A DNA stretch of 64,000 bases from Hofstenia miamia. Lineage: Eukaryota > Xenacoelomorpha > Acoela. How positions within the stretch are numbered: the first letter of the stretch is position 1; each line of letters opens with the position of its first letter. Under the pieces are notes generated by a model that saw only the letters and a list, made by a program, of their open reading frames with translations, ran no database searches and was not told where the DNA came from. The DNA lies in the NCBI GenBank assembly GCA_004352715.1, contig SCFE01000097.1, forward strand, positions 760,159 through 824,158. The letters are read 5' to 3'. Of this stretch, positions 50,628 through 62,423 are shown piece after piece. The translations under genes and the position numbers were made by a program.

Positions 50628-51160
50628 TTCCTCTGAAATTTTTTAGTTGTGCTACGTTTAATGACTTGTATTTCTTCTATCCCAAACTCTTTTAGGTTTT
50701 CTTTATGCAACTTCACTGAGTTCCAGCCACCAGCTGCTACTTGTAAGTATTTTTGTAACTGCTGGTTTACGTAATTCTGCAGTTGACCCAAAAGATGACT
50801 TACATTATCTGGATCTTTTCTAATTTGATTGATACATGTATTTATATCAAGAATTAATTGTGCTTCGTACATATCTCTGGTATTTAAATTTGACGGCAAT
50901 AATTCTTGAATATAATTTTTTAGTAGTTCAGTTGCTCTAATAATTTTATCCAATTCCCAATTATAATCTGGTAAATCAGGATTTACTATTTCTCCAAATC
51001 TTTTGTGTTGGGATGTAGATGAACAAGCTTTTTCTTCAACCTTCTGGTAGAGATTTTCTATTCTTACTGCTAAGTTTCCAATAGTATTTGATAATTGTTC
51101 AATTTCACTAAATTCTGGTTCTTGTGGAGCTTTTCTTTTGTTTGCGTGAGAAGATGTCAT
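50612..51160 (-). CDS. ORF1, 182-codon basic-tailed protein of the retroelement
   Basis: An intact minus-strand frame of 182 codons from ATG at 51160 to a TAG at 50612-50614. It overlaps the ORF2 start by 16 bases (50612-50627). The N-terminal third has a predicted coiled-coil stretch (EIEQLSNTIGNLAVRIENLY), the middle is helical and acidic, and the C-terminus is basic (KRSTTKKFQRKWQQK). No zinc knuckle. Size, position before the RT and the basic tail suggest a nucleocapsid or Gag-like protein; this is inference, since I recognise no family. That it is intact while ORF2 is broken may be chance or may mean recent decay. Confidence 0.6.
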   Translation of the reverse strand: MTSSHANKRKAPQEPEFSEIEQLSNTIGNLAVRIENLYQKVEEKACSSTSQHKRFGEIVNPDLPDYNWELDKIIRATELLKNYIQELLPSNLNTRDMYEAQLILDINTCINQIRKDPDNVSHLLGQLQNYVNQQLQKYLQVAAGGWNSVKLHKENLKEFGIEEIQVIKRSTTKKFQRKWQQK

Positions 51161-52440
51161 CAGGAGTAGTTTTCTTTAGTCTGGATGCAATTTGTCTACC
51201 AAACTACTAAGGGAAAATGAAGGTGTCTCAGCATTGAGAACTTCAAGGATTTTCATTTCATTAACCACTTCTGGTTGGCTAAACTTAGCTGGAACATGAC
51301 AATAGTTTCAAGACAATATGCAATGCCATATATTGGAAGACCTATTGTATGAAAACCTAGCATCAGATCAAGGTGATAACAATGCCTGATATCCTCAATC
51401 TTGATATTTGCATATTTTTTATGTTATCACTATGGCTTATAGAGGTATTGGGAAAAAGAAAACAATTTTCATCCTTTGGGGTTATTGAACAGTCCAATTT
51501 GTTATTTTGAGTCCTTTCTGAAATTTTTCTGCAGAAAGACCTTGTCACTTGCTTTCCTCTGTCTAGCAGGTGTCCAGCATTGATTATGTCTTTGTGTTGA
51601 CTGGCTACCTTTATGTGGAGATAAATAAATTCTAAACACAGCTGTTATATATCTTGAGCACATGGCCCCTTTTATCCTGACCAGTTATAAAAAATAATTA
51701 ATTTAAATTTATTATTTTAAACTAAATGCTATACATAATAATTTTAATGAAATCCCAACCCCATCCTAGCCAAATACTCTCCTTCTCTTGGATCTCTTGT
51801 CAGTACAGAGAATACAGACTGCATTCTCTTGAATTGCCCAGAAGGTTCTGTAAGAGATTTGAATTCTTTATCATGTGTACTTTTCACATAAATATTGGCA
51901 TGCATTTTCTTTTCTACTTAATCTTCTGATTTTCATCATAATGCTTGGGCTAGGCTCTAATAGCCTTTTACTAAAATGTACTATTGAAAACTACATTCTT
52001 GGCACACAAAAAAACAAACAACAACAAAACAAATATTCAAATATTAAAATAAATTCTACAACAAGTGCAGTCCAGATCACTAAAACATCCACATTTCATA
52101 TTTTTTTCTTCTCTTTACCTGGGCCACTGGATCTTTTTGAACTGAACAAACCTGGTTTGTTGATGTAAAACCCTGTTTAGTATCCATCCATGACTCTTGC
52201 TGTCTCAAAGTAGAATTATTTTGATTACTAAAACAACAGGCCACTTAATCATTCAACCTCAATATTTTATTATGTAGATCATAACAATATAGTACAATAT
52301 TTGTCATGTGCCCTATATTGACATACAAGGTATGGTTCTTGAACTCCATTCTGCTATGGATTATTCTCAATTGCTTCATGTTAGAGCCAAATATGTTCTG
52401 TTGTTGCATTTGGAGGAGGGCTGGGCTGTAGGACTGCTGC
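51161..52440. other. leader of ORF1 and unassigned sequence
   Basis: On the minus strand the 480 bases before ORF1 include a TATA-like ATATATAAC (about 51644-51652). This could be a promoter or terminal repeat of the element. From about 51720 to 52440 nothing is recognised; it may include the 3' end of the Gypsy-type element. Confidence 0.35.
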
Positions 52441-52467
52441 TAAAGGTTCCACTCTCATGATTCACAT

Positions 52468-53475
52468 CTACTTGTTGAAATAAGGTAAATTCTTCATCTG
52501 ATTTAACAAAACTTCTGATCCTTCCTCATCATTATCAGGTTTCACTAGTACAGATGATTTTTCTATACAGTTTAAGTTGATTAATGTGGCAATTAAATAT
52601 TGCTTATCAGGATACTTAATGTTCTTAATTCTTACATTAATGTTATTAATGACTTTAACTAATTCATAAGGGCCAGAATAAGTTCTATGTAATTTTTTTA
52701 CCAATCCTGGTTTAATTACATTGTTTCCAACTTTAAATTCCTGAAATCACACTATCCAATTATATATATATATCACACAAAATTTCCTGCACTTTTGATG
52801 TTTTCTCAATTACCAATTTATGCCATCACTTAAATTTTAGCCTAAGATCCAATGCATATTCATTAATATAGTCATAGCAATTAGATTGATCCTCTGGTTT
52901 AGGAAGCAACAATTGTAGTGGTATTTGAGCATTTCCACCAAACATAGTTTGGTATGGTGAAATGCAAGTTGTCTTATGTTTATTTGTATTATATGCAGAG
53001 CAAGCATTTTGTAAGTGAATGTCACAATCTGATTGGTCTTCCTCTACATACTTGGATACAATATAAGTTAAAGTGTTGTTCCAATGCTTAGTCTGTCTAT
53101 TACATTGAGGGTGAAATGCTGTTGTTCTCAATTTGTTCATCTCCAATAAAAAACACAATTGATACATTAATTTACTTTCAAAGTTTCTCTTTTGATCTGT
53201 TAAAATGTGATCAGATAAACCAAACAGAGTAAATATTTGACTCACTAATTTTTTTGCTGTAGTTTCTGTAGATGAGTCAACCACAGTCAATGACCACTTA
53301 TTTCCTTAATTAGTTTTCAGCAATGGACCCATGAAATACAGGCTTAAAACTTCCATAGCATAACATAATTTAGTAAGTCTTAGAGGATCCTTTAGTACTG
53401 CTTGAGGAGATTTTCAGGAACTCCATTTTTCACAACAATTTATGAAAGATAAAATATCACTTGCTTGACCTAGAC
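52468..53475 (-). pseudogene. Gypsy-type integrase remnant
   Basis: The minus strand carries the integrase core in pieces: a GNKWSLTVVD segment after a YFMGPLL motif, ILTDQKRNFES with the second catalytic Asp, TAFHPQCNRQTKHWNN where the catalytic Glu should be, then SPYQTMFGGNAQIPL. A C-terminal module (HRTYSGPYELVKVINNINVR, 52704-52468) is of the GPY/F type. The first catalytic Asp and the Glu are changed, and stops occur, so it is dead. This belongs to the Ty3/Gypsy group, distinct from the RT copies around it. Confidence 0.83.
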
Positions 53476-53504
53476 AAAAATACTGGTCTCTCACTTTTTT
53501 CATA

Positions 53505-53560
53505 CTCACAAAAGCAAAAAGATAAGCACCATACAAAATATTTACAAATTAGAAGTATTG
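53505..53560 (-). repeat. partial, diverged TATA-repeat start
   Basis: AAAAGCAAAAAGATAAGCAC and CATACAAAATATTTACAAAT align with the downstream part of the cluster repeat, after the tail of glycoprotein copy 1. The rest is missing where Gypsy sequence begins. Confidence 0.4.
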
Positions 53561-53564
53561 TTCA

Positions 53565-55209
53565 AAAGAGGATATAAATCAAACATTGATTGTTTGGGAG
53601 GCAAAGAAGGGAAGGAAGATCAGGAGCCAGATATGAATTTCTTTATATTTTTCATTAACTTTGACTAACCCAACTATCAATGAAAACAACTATATACAAA
53701 TGCATAAATCCAATGAAGTAGACAATATGTTGATTAATCCAATAAATAATATTAGTCAACAATGTGAAAAATTTTTTTTTGAATTCTTTCCTATATGGAA
53801 GTTATAATATTTTTACTGAATGAAGACCAGATATTGTTAGAGTCATTAGAGGATAGCATTCTGCAGTAAATATGAGGCTGTCTGAGGTAATACATTTCTA
53901 CATATTGAAACTTCTTTGGTGGTGGATATTGTTCATAACATTGATGGCTGCAATTTGGGGCATAAAATAAGTGGGGTCATATAAGATTTTCTGAATAGTT
54001 GACTCATATATGTTCTTAATATCACCAAGTTGATATATCCCATGCCTGTTGTCACATTTGTAATAGGGAATCATTTATGTTTATTATATGATTAGGGAAC
54101 ATATCAGGTATAGTAAAATTTTTGTATACAAAGTGAGAATTTAGATCAAGAAACATAACTTTCTTTGTTTCATTGGTTTATTTTGGTAGTTCATTTGTTC
54201 ATTTTTTGTAGGGCACCATGGTGTAATATTTTTGGTCATAAAATTAATTTTAGTAGACATTACCCAGGTTCAAATGGATCAACCTCTATATCCATCCAAA
54301 GAGAGTTTAATTTCCTCTAAATAAGAATTAAGATTCATAGACAACATATGCAATAAGGATATGCATTCCTCATATGTAATACATTTATAAATCCCATTGA
54401 TAGAATGTGCCATTTTAAATGCTAATTATTGATCAGTAATGGCATAATATTCTATCAATGAGAATTTAATGGAGAAAATTTTGAATATAAAAACTTGATA
54501 TGTCATTGCCTATAAAAAGGTTTGGAATCTCTGTTTCTTGAAATTTGATTTTGCATATTTCAGCAAAGGTGTTTTTGGGAAGAATAGCAAAATCATTGTG
54601 TGGGTCTCATAAAAATCCATTATCAGAAGTATTAAATACATATAAGGGATGTATGTCTGTGTATAATGTGCATTTTTTAAGATCATTTCTTCTAATGAAT
54701 ATTAGTTTTCATCTGTATATAATATTATCCATGCTGTACTTAATTGGGTTTCCAGCTTTTCAGTCTGTAATATATTCCATGCTCTTGGCTACTATAGAAT
54801 TGCATTGCATTACTTTGATGTAGTTGTTAAATGTTAAAATAACTTTATATTTTACATCAATTAGAATTATTTCTCTTTCTTTATACTTTGAATTATCAAG
54901 TTTTCCTAGTGTGAAATGTATTCTTTTAATAAAGGTTTTATTGCAAAGCAATTCAAATATTTTATAATTTAAGTAGAGCTTTCTGCAGTGTAGAAGGGTT
55001 TCTTTTAATATTGAAAATAACTGTTTAGTATTAAAATACTTCACACCTTTCACAAATGCCAAGTCATCTGCCCATGCAGATTCATACACACTTTGTATTA
55101 TTAATTCTAATTCATACAGTCCAGTTAATCTATCCAATGTAGAAAAATTTGTTAGATGTTCTTCACAGAAGAAATAAGCTTTATTTTTAAACAAAACCAA
55201 ATATGGCAT
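53565..55209 (-). pseudogene. viral envelope-like glycoprotein relic, copy 1
   Basis: The most decayed long copy. An open segment at 55209-54760 holds an ESAWADDLAF box and KTFIKRIHFTLGKL. Further down, in changing frames, are HNDFAILP, an IPNLFIG box, DIKNIYESTIQ-like and MPQIAAINVM-like pieces, and a proline-rich tail (PSLPPKQSMFDLYP) near 53600. It follows the RNase H end of RT copy 1 with a shrunken repeat between, so the original order was probably RT-RNase H, then glycoprotein. Confidence 0.68.
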
Positions 55210-55219
55210 ATCTGTAACA

Positions 55220-56003
55220 AATTAGACACTGAATAATAAAACATGTAAGAAATCAATATAAGGAAAAGAATTGACCAACCTTGAAGGCAAATCTGCCAGA
55301 TTACATTCAGAAGAAATCCAAATAACATATTTTATGTGATGATTTATTAGAAATTGGATGATAATTGCCCACCATGTTAAAAATTGTGATCATAACTTGT
55401 TTTTTTTGAGATTAATTTAACAGTAAAAAATGAGAATTTTTCACTAAATTGTGATGAGTATAGTATTCAGGAAGCAAAGACATGTAGTTCATTTTAATAA
55501 ATAGGAGAAAGATTAGAATATGATGAACCATATATATTGTAGGCAGTAATATAACAACCAATTCCAACAGAGGATTCTTCAAAAAATATGTTAATGGGCT
55601 CCTGGATATCATTTGAAATTTTTTTTTTAAAGTAATTAATCAAAAATCTTACTATTCCACCACAAAGAGTAGTGAGGTTATAATAAAATGGAAGAACAAA
55701 ATTAAGTCTACCCACAACTCTCTGCCTAATTTTTTCTGAAAAGTCTAAATTTATAAATTCATTTACAAAAAATTTAAGAATATTCTTTATCTTTTTTCAT
55801 GGTTATTTTGCCCTCTTTGACATCTATGTGCAACCCTAAAATATTAATAATTCCATTGACATTGTAAATATATTCTATTATTTGAATATTTTAGGATTTA
55901 TGGGTAGAGATCCATGATTCAATGTTAGAAATAATGGAGTTATCAAATATAAGCAAAACAGCATCCATATGTACCCATGAGAAATTGCAAATAGATCTTT
56001 GCT
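55220..56003 (-). pseudogene. RT/RNase H relic, copy 1 (5'-truncated)
   Basis: It starts near 56003 inside the palm with an FSWVHMDAVLLIF active-site box, then INILGLHIDVKEG, a GRLNFVLPFYYN thumb (near 55710), RNase H pieces FFEESSVGIG and YNLSPIY-type, and a CNLADLPSR end near 55300. The active-site pair is Asp-Ala, so this copy is inactive. The 5' edge abuts Gypsy Gag-like sequence. Confidence 0.75.
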
Positions 56004-56004
56004 A

Positions 56005-56440
56005 GTTTAAGGATTTCCTATACTGTTTTCTGTATGACTTTTGACAAAATTTCCATGTTTTTTACACTTATAGCAGACAATATTTTGCAAATTTGCACCC
56101 CTTGTTTGAACTTCTCAACTAATTTATTTTGTTGATTCTATAATGTTTCAATTTTCTCACTCTTTCATTTAATCTGAGATTATATTTGATCAATCTCATG
56201 CTCTTGTATTGAATTAGTAAGAGCATGTATTTTCAAATTTATATTTCCTTTCAATGTCTGAAGAAATTTGTGTGAAATGGCAGTCATAAGAGCCTCATTC
56301 AGGTTCTTATGATTGCTTTAATGAACTTGTAGCCTGACCTCAGGTCCTGTATGGCCTCTATAAAATAAGTTTTTACTAAGGAGTATGTTTTTGCAGTCAG
56401 TCTATGAATATATTTACTCAACTCAAGAAAGTGTACCACA
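56005..56440 (-). pseudogene. Gypsy-type Gag remnant with degenerate zinc knuckle
   Basis: Minus-strand frames contain a helical, probably coiled-coil region (HKFLQTLKGNINLKIHALTN and onward) and then CYKCKKHGNFVKS. The latter is a CCHC zinc knuckle in which the His and last Cys positions are altered. Stops and frameshifts throughout. With the integrase at 52.5-53.5 kb on the same strand it may be the other end of one Gypsy element, split by RT copy 1 and glycoprotein copy 1. Confidence 0.55.
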
Positions 56441-56460
56441 CTTTCTATTTATAATAATTT

Positions 56461-56463
<3 letters not shown>

Positions 56464-56502
<39 letters not shown>

Positions 56503-56503
56503 T
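56464..56503. repeat. (AAT)n microsatellite
   Basis: About 13 AAT trinucleotides in a row. Confidence 0.95.
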
Positions 56504-59311
56504 TATTTTAAACCTTTGTGTAATACAAAAAGGTATAAAAATATTTAACAATGTCAAATTACAATTATCAAATTTTGTACATAAAATCAGATTGAGAATT
56601 TAATTTGTGCTCACATATGAGCATTGGCATTTTCACCATTTTATATACAGTCTAACACAAAAAAATCAGCCCAACAATAAGTTAATAAAAAATTTTACAG
56701 GAAAATGCTCATCACTTGGAGGTTTTAAAATTAAAGTTCTTTGTTAATGCTTTGTATGGAAATGACAATGACTAATTGCACTCTTGAATTCTTGAATAAT
56801 TATACCCTAGAGGTTATATATTTGGCCAGCTCATTCAAAGCTCTGAATGTGGAATTATCTCGTTATTTGAACCTAGGTTAATCTATGACAAGAGGCATCT
56901 TTGTCTTGAAATATGTAAAATTTTGGGGAATTGAATATTTTGAAGAACATGGATTTTCAATATTGAAGAGTTGGTAGAAATCTTGTAAAAAATTGATGCA
57001 GAATATTATAATTAAAGTAATTTAATTAAGTGTAAAGGACATACTTTGACACCTCTAAGTACTCATTGCAATTTATAATTCATTTGATAAAATGATACCC
57101 TACATAAACATAATTCATCATGGCATGAATTTTCATTGTCAGACAACTATTACAGAGCAATGAATTTGGAATTGCAATAATGTGTCTATATATGCAAATT
57201 TAAGTTGTTTGCATAAGCAAACAAAATACTACATAGAATGTGCTCAAATAATCTTAAAATATTTGCACTTTTTAAATCTAAGTCTTATTTTCAAATTGAT
57301 TAGCAAGCTAGGATTGGTATTAATCATCAAATTCAAACAACCAATTTTCTTGTAAGAACACATGCAAATATTAAGGTATTGAAAATAGTACACACAATTT
57401 GGAGATTTATTAGGAACTAAAAAAATTAATACATGCATGGGAGTAAAATATTATGTAATATAATAAATATATTTTATTTCATTTCATTTTATTTTTTTGT
57501 GCTAATTTTTGTTAATAAAAATAAAGGACTTATTATTTTTTTTTTATTAATTACCGTGTTAAACCAGCTTTTGGATGACATGTATCCTGATTGTACATTT
57601 CAACTTGTTGAGATCATATCCTACACACTATGCATTTAATAGACTTTTGTAGAAATCTATGGAAATGTACTATTATTTTAATGAATAGCATATCAGTTTT
57701 CTAAACTACATTGAATGACATTCTTCAAAAATTCAGAAACATCATTTTAAAGTTAAATCCAAAAAATTTGATGTTTTAGCATGAACTGTGTTGAGTGTTA
57801 AAATTTGCAATAATCAGTCTACATTCTAAATCCAACCAAACACTCTACACAATGTTTTTAGAGTAAATTAGTAATTCAGATCAAAGCAAGAATTGACTGT
57901 TTGACATATAGCTCATCTGTAGTAAATTTCAATTTGAGGGGTGATATTTCAGAACGAAATGTACAGCTTGGATTAGATAGGCTTTAATTTAAACTGTTTA
58001 AAATGAAATGAACGTCTTAGTATAGAATTTGGATATATCTTGAAATTCTGACTTATTGGAAAAGAATGTTCTCTATTCAACATCAACAAGCGTCAAGTCA
58101 ACCCTAGGTATTAGTTTGATTCGAAATAGAATACTGTATGGTTTCATGTATGGTTTGCCAATCAAGAAAACATCCTGAAGAAATAAAACTTTCAAAAAAA
58201 TATATTTGATATATAAATTGTAAAACTTTACCTAAAAATTTAACTATATTGCCACTGTCACTAAAGTTTCATTTACATGATGTCTACTGTTTTGTAGATG
58301 CAGATTTTAGTGCATTGCAGCACAGAACACTACAGATTCATAAATGTATATAAGAGATTGGAGATTCAATTATACCAAAATGGTTAGCCATTCTTACTAC
58401 AACACATATTTTTAAATAACAAAATATAGCATCACATTTGAGGTCCTCCATGATCGAGACAAAAAATCACGTGATAGGGCCATTACTGGACAATGACTAA
58501 TATTTCAAATTAAATATTTGAATTTATACTGTATAAATAATATTTGAAATTTTATTACACTTGCTAAGCTAAAATACTATCTCCATTTAGTATTTACTTG
58601 ATTAATAGGGACAATTTTAACACATTTGCTTCTTTTATTGGACTAGAAATAATTGTATGGAGCTGACATCAGCAGGAACTGAACCAAATCACACAAGAAA
58701 TGGGTGGACCTGGAGAATGATTTTGACCACAGGATGAAACCAGTATAAGACCACGACTGAAAATGTGTGGTCACACAGCTCTCTATTTTAAATATAATTG
58801 GAGTAAGGAAAAATGGTCATTAGGTATTGCTGCTAAATGTTTTACAACAAAAATTCTCATAGACACCTCAAAAACTTTTTAATTAAATGAATATGGGAAA
58901 GAATTTCGTAAAACTTATAAAACATGCAAGTAAGATGGGTAATGAATAAATTAGTTCTATTTCCACATTTGTATTATCTTCAAATTTTTGCTGATCTGAG
59001 TTGTATTTCAAACTTTCACAAGGTCATAAAACAAATTGTTAGTACACCAGTTGCGTCTAGAAATGCTATGATCAATAAAAACAAGATATACGAACAATTT
59101 ATCAAGTACAATTAAATACAATCGTTAAAAAACAATATCATTCTTTTCCAGCCAAGCAAGACTTTCATGTTCTTTACAACTAAAAAATGCTGATAATGAA
59201 ACGCCCAAGTGTTTACTAAAAATGTAATTGTGAAAATGTACTACGGTATTTTTAACTATGCATTAGTTACCTTTATTTAAAATTTTTTGTGCTCAAATTT
59301 AGAATTTTTGC
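56504..59311. other. AT-rich stretch, nothing recognised
   Basis: No gene or element supported. Near 58490-58560 there is an inverted pair around ATATTTCAAATTAAATATTT / AAATAATATTTGAAAT. The GC-richer words at 58670-58780 have no recognisable origin. Confidence 0.5.
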
Positions 59312-60010
59312 CTAAAATTGTTCAGTTGACGAAAATAACTGTCTAAAAAATTGTAGATGGTCGATTTTCTTGATTTGTTCTCTTGTCTCAAAATCCCCCA
59401 CTACTTTGAATCTGCGAGCAGGTGCATTGTCATAGAGCAGAAGGATCTCTCGAGACCCAGAACTTCCAGTACCTGAGGCAGACATTGGGTGGCTTACCAA
59501 TGACCAGCAACAGTGCACTTCTGCACAAGTGAAATCGTTGCCGCATTGCCTGGCCTGGTCACAAAACGGCTACCATCTCCTTGGTCACATTATGCTTCCT
59601 CCTGAACTTCTCAGGAGGTGCATCACCAACAGACACTTATTACGCTGACTGCTGCTTTGCCTCGGAGTCAAAACAGTAGATCCATGCTTCATCACTACTT
59701 AGAATTTCCAGACACCGCTTTAACGCCCAGTATCTAACTTATTAATCATTGTGTGACACCAAGTGACTTGTTTGGTCTTCTGCTCCTCAGCAAACGTAGG
59801 CCTGCCGGGGACGAATCTTGGTATTAAGGATGTGCAGGTGGACTTTGATGAAATCCCGATAACTACCTCCAACTATACCACAGTGACTTTCGCATCAGCG
59901 ACATTATTCTCCTCTGTTATGGCCTCCACAGAGGGATATATCGCGGTGAAATTCCGAAAATCACTCAAACACAGTGACAGGGGAAGGGGTATCAATTACG
60001 AAGGATATCA
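59312..60010 (-). pseudogene. mariner-like transposase remnant
   Basis: Minus-strand frames give, in order, PSVEAITEEN (the RPSxxTxEN-type linker), RFVPGRPTFAEEQK, VTWCHTMINKLDTGR, HGSTVL/DEAWIYCFDSEAKQQS (first catalytic Asp in the DExW box), CLPQVLEVL and ILLLYDNAPARR (second catalytic Asp). These are mariner family signatures. Many stops and frameshifts, and the C-terminal SPDLAP block is not found. The terminal repeats were not located. The sequence is distinctly GC-richer than its surroundings. Confidence 0.85.
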
Positions 60011-61056
60011 TATGTTCTGCTGCTGCATTAGATCTCTTTTATAATGGTAAAAATCGTTGCTTTGAAATGCTACCTTGTAAACACTCAAAGTGACTTCTAG
60101 CAGACGAGCTACAAAATGACTTAAGATCATTGAATTGATTATGTGTGACCATTCTTTATTTTACGAGATCAATTGTCAATATCTAAAATCGATTCGCCTC
60201 ATACTGTACTAAACCCATCGAGCAACTCTGCTAAGATGTCCAACCGATAAGTTCATATTCATATTAACCCCAACCAATCTATTGAAAACTATAAAGAAAC
60301 TAACCGTTTTCTCTGCATTTTCAAACAATTTTCTCCATGCCCATTAAAAATATTATAATTATTGGGACTTTTTCACATCTATTGTAAAATGCGCTTTCTT
60401 GCTATTGTGAAAGTTTAAGATAGAGACATTTATTCAATGAAAATTTTTACATGTTCAGAGAATAAAGCGGTCTAACGGCCATGGCACAGACTAGAGATTT
60501 ATTCCAATTCCCATAATATAAATTTCAATTCTAATTGTAATTCTATTGTCAGTAAAATTTACAATTTAAGAGCAGATATTTAAAAATTCATAAACAATTT
60601 TACATATTTTACATTTACACAATTATAAATATTTCAATTAAATATTTTACAAAAAGCTCATGATTATAATATATTTTATAGGAAATAATTTTTTGAATTG
60701 GGTGGCGTTCTAAAGTTTATTCAAAATGTCAATTTCTAACTCAATTCTGATCATTACAATTCCAATTCCTACGCTCAGGAATTGATCATTTCTAATTCCA
60801 CCTCCAGCAAAAATATCCTATAAAGTAATTGAAATCCCTGGCATCAACAACTAAACTCATCTAACTAGTTTTCTGTACATAGACCACCCAAATCAGTAAT
60901 TGTCCATACAATGCAAAAAATATCAAATTTGTCCTAAAATAGTTTAATCCAGATTTTCTATGTTTAAATAAATGTTTTTTTGGCTGTTGAAGAAATTTAG
61001 AAATTATTCACATAAAATTATTTAGTAAATCAAAATTTTTTTAATTCTACTGAAAT
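60011..61056. other. unassigned stretch
   Basis: It probably includes the degraded N-terminal part of the mariner relic up to about 60130. The rest is AT-rich, with ATTCCAATTCC-type words near 60480-60830. Confidence 0.45.
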
Positions 61057-61423
61057 GTGAAAATGCAGTTTAAGGGCAAAGACAATGTAGAAAGGAAGTT
61101 CAAAGAGAACCTCCAACAATTACAGATAAGTTTCAAGCCGATAGAACTGTTCAGAACGTTAATAACCAGTGCGAAATACCAAGACCAGCATCAAGTTCTA
61201 CACAGGAAGAAAAAGTCCTTGAAAGTTTTCTGCGAAGTCCTAGATAGTCTGTACTACAGGATCAAAGTGGACGTCAATTTGAGAACAAGCATTGTAAAAG
61301 CAAAAAATTATAATTTCAGATATTCTTGTGCATTTATAATGAAAAAATTTTGGCCAAACACTACGCTTACAATGATTTTTTTGTGTATACATTTTTGGGA
61401 CACCCTATATATATATATATATA
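61057..61423 (+). other. GC-richer open segment ending in a mariner-like terminus
   Basis: From 61063 the plus strand is open for about 85 codons with normal-looking composition (KENLQQLQISFKPIELF, KKSLKVFCEVLDSLYYR). I recognise no family. It is followed by TTTTTGGGACACCCTATATA at 61394-61413. The GGGACACCC word is typical of mariner inverted-repeat ends, so this may be the end of a DNA transposon. The gap begins immediately after. Confidence 0.3.
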
Positions 61424-62423
61424 NNNNNNNNNNNNNNNNNNNNNNNNNNNNNNNNNNNNNNNNNNNNNNNNNNNNNNNNNNNNNNNNNNNNNNNNNNNNN
61501 NNNNNNNNNNNNNNNNNNNNNNNNNNNNNNNNNNNNNNNNNNNNNNNNNNNNNNNNNNNNNNNNNNNNNNNNNNNNNNNNNNNNNNNNNNNNNNNNNNNN
61601 NNNNNNNNNNNNNNNNNNNNNNNNNNNNNNNNNNNNNNNNNNNNNNNNNNNNNNNNNNNNNNNNNNNNNNNNNNNNNNNNNNNNNNNNNNNNNNNNNNNN
61701 NNNNNNNNNNNNNNNNNNNNNNNNNNNNNNNNNNNNNNNNNNNNNNNNNNNNNNNNNNNNNNNNNNNNNNNNNNNNNNNNNNNNNNNNNNNNNNNNNNNN
61801 NNNNNNNNNNNNNNNNNNNNNNNNNNNNNNNNNNNNNNNNNNNNNNNNNNNNNNNNNNNNNNNNNNNNNNNNNNNNNNNNNNNNNNNNNNNNNNNNNNNN
61901 NNNNNNNNNNNNNNNNNNNNNNNNNNNNNNNNNNNNNNNNNNNNNNNNNNNNNNNNNNNNNNNNNNNNNNNNNNNNNNNNNNNNNNNNNNNNNNNNNNNN
62001 NNNNNNNNNNNNNNNNNNNNNNNNNNNNNNNNNNNNNNNNNNNNNNNNNNNNNNNNNNNNNNNNNNNNNNNNNNNNNNNNNNNNNNNNNNNNNNNNNNNN
62101 NNNNNNNNNNNNNNNNNNNNNNNNNNNNNNNNNNNNNNNNNNNNNNNNNNNNNNNNNNNNNNNNNNNNNNNNNNNNNNNNNNNNNNNNNNNNNNNNNNNN
62201 NNNNNNNNNNNNNNNNNNNNNNNNNNNNNNNNNNNNNNNNNNNNNNNNNNNNNNNNNNNNNNNNNNNNNNNNNNNNNNNNNNNNNNNNNNNNNNNNNNNN
62301 NNNNNNNNNNNNNNNNNNNNNNNNNNNNNNNNNNNNNNNNNNNNNNNNNNNNNNNNNNNNNNNNNNNNNNNNNNNNNNNNNNNNNNNNNNNNNNNNNNNN
62401 NNNNNNNNNNNNNNNNNNNNNNN
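61424..62423. other. assembly gap (1000 N)
   Basis: Exactly 1000 N, preceded by a TA tract. It removes the 3' part of the DEG/ENaC exon. Confidence 0.99.

Noticed and set aside
52826-53290. Gypsy integrase as part of the hepadnavirus/DIRS-like RT element
   Set aside because: It sits on the 5' side of the best RT copy and next to a Gypsy-type Gag relic, so a separate element is the simpler reading. Kept open as a finding.
36740-56003. CRISPR array or bacterial operon reading of the ordered repeats
   Set aside because: Repeats are long, diverged and separated by large ORF relics in an animal genome; they do not fit a CRISPR layout.
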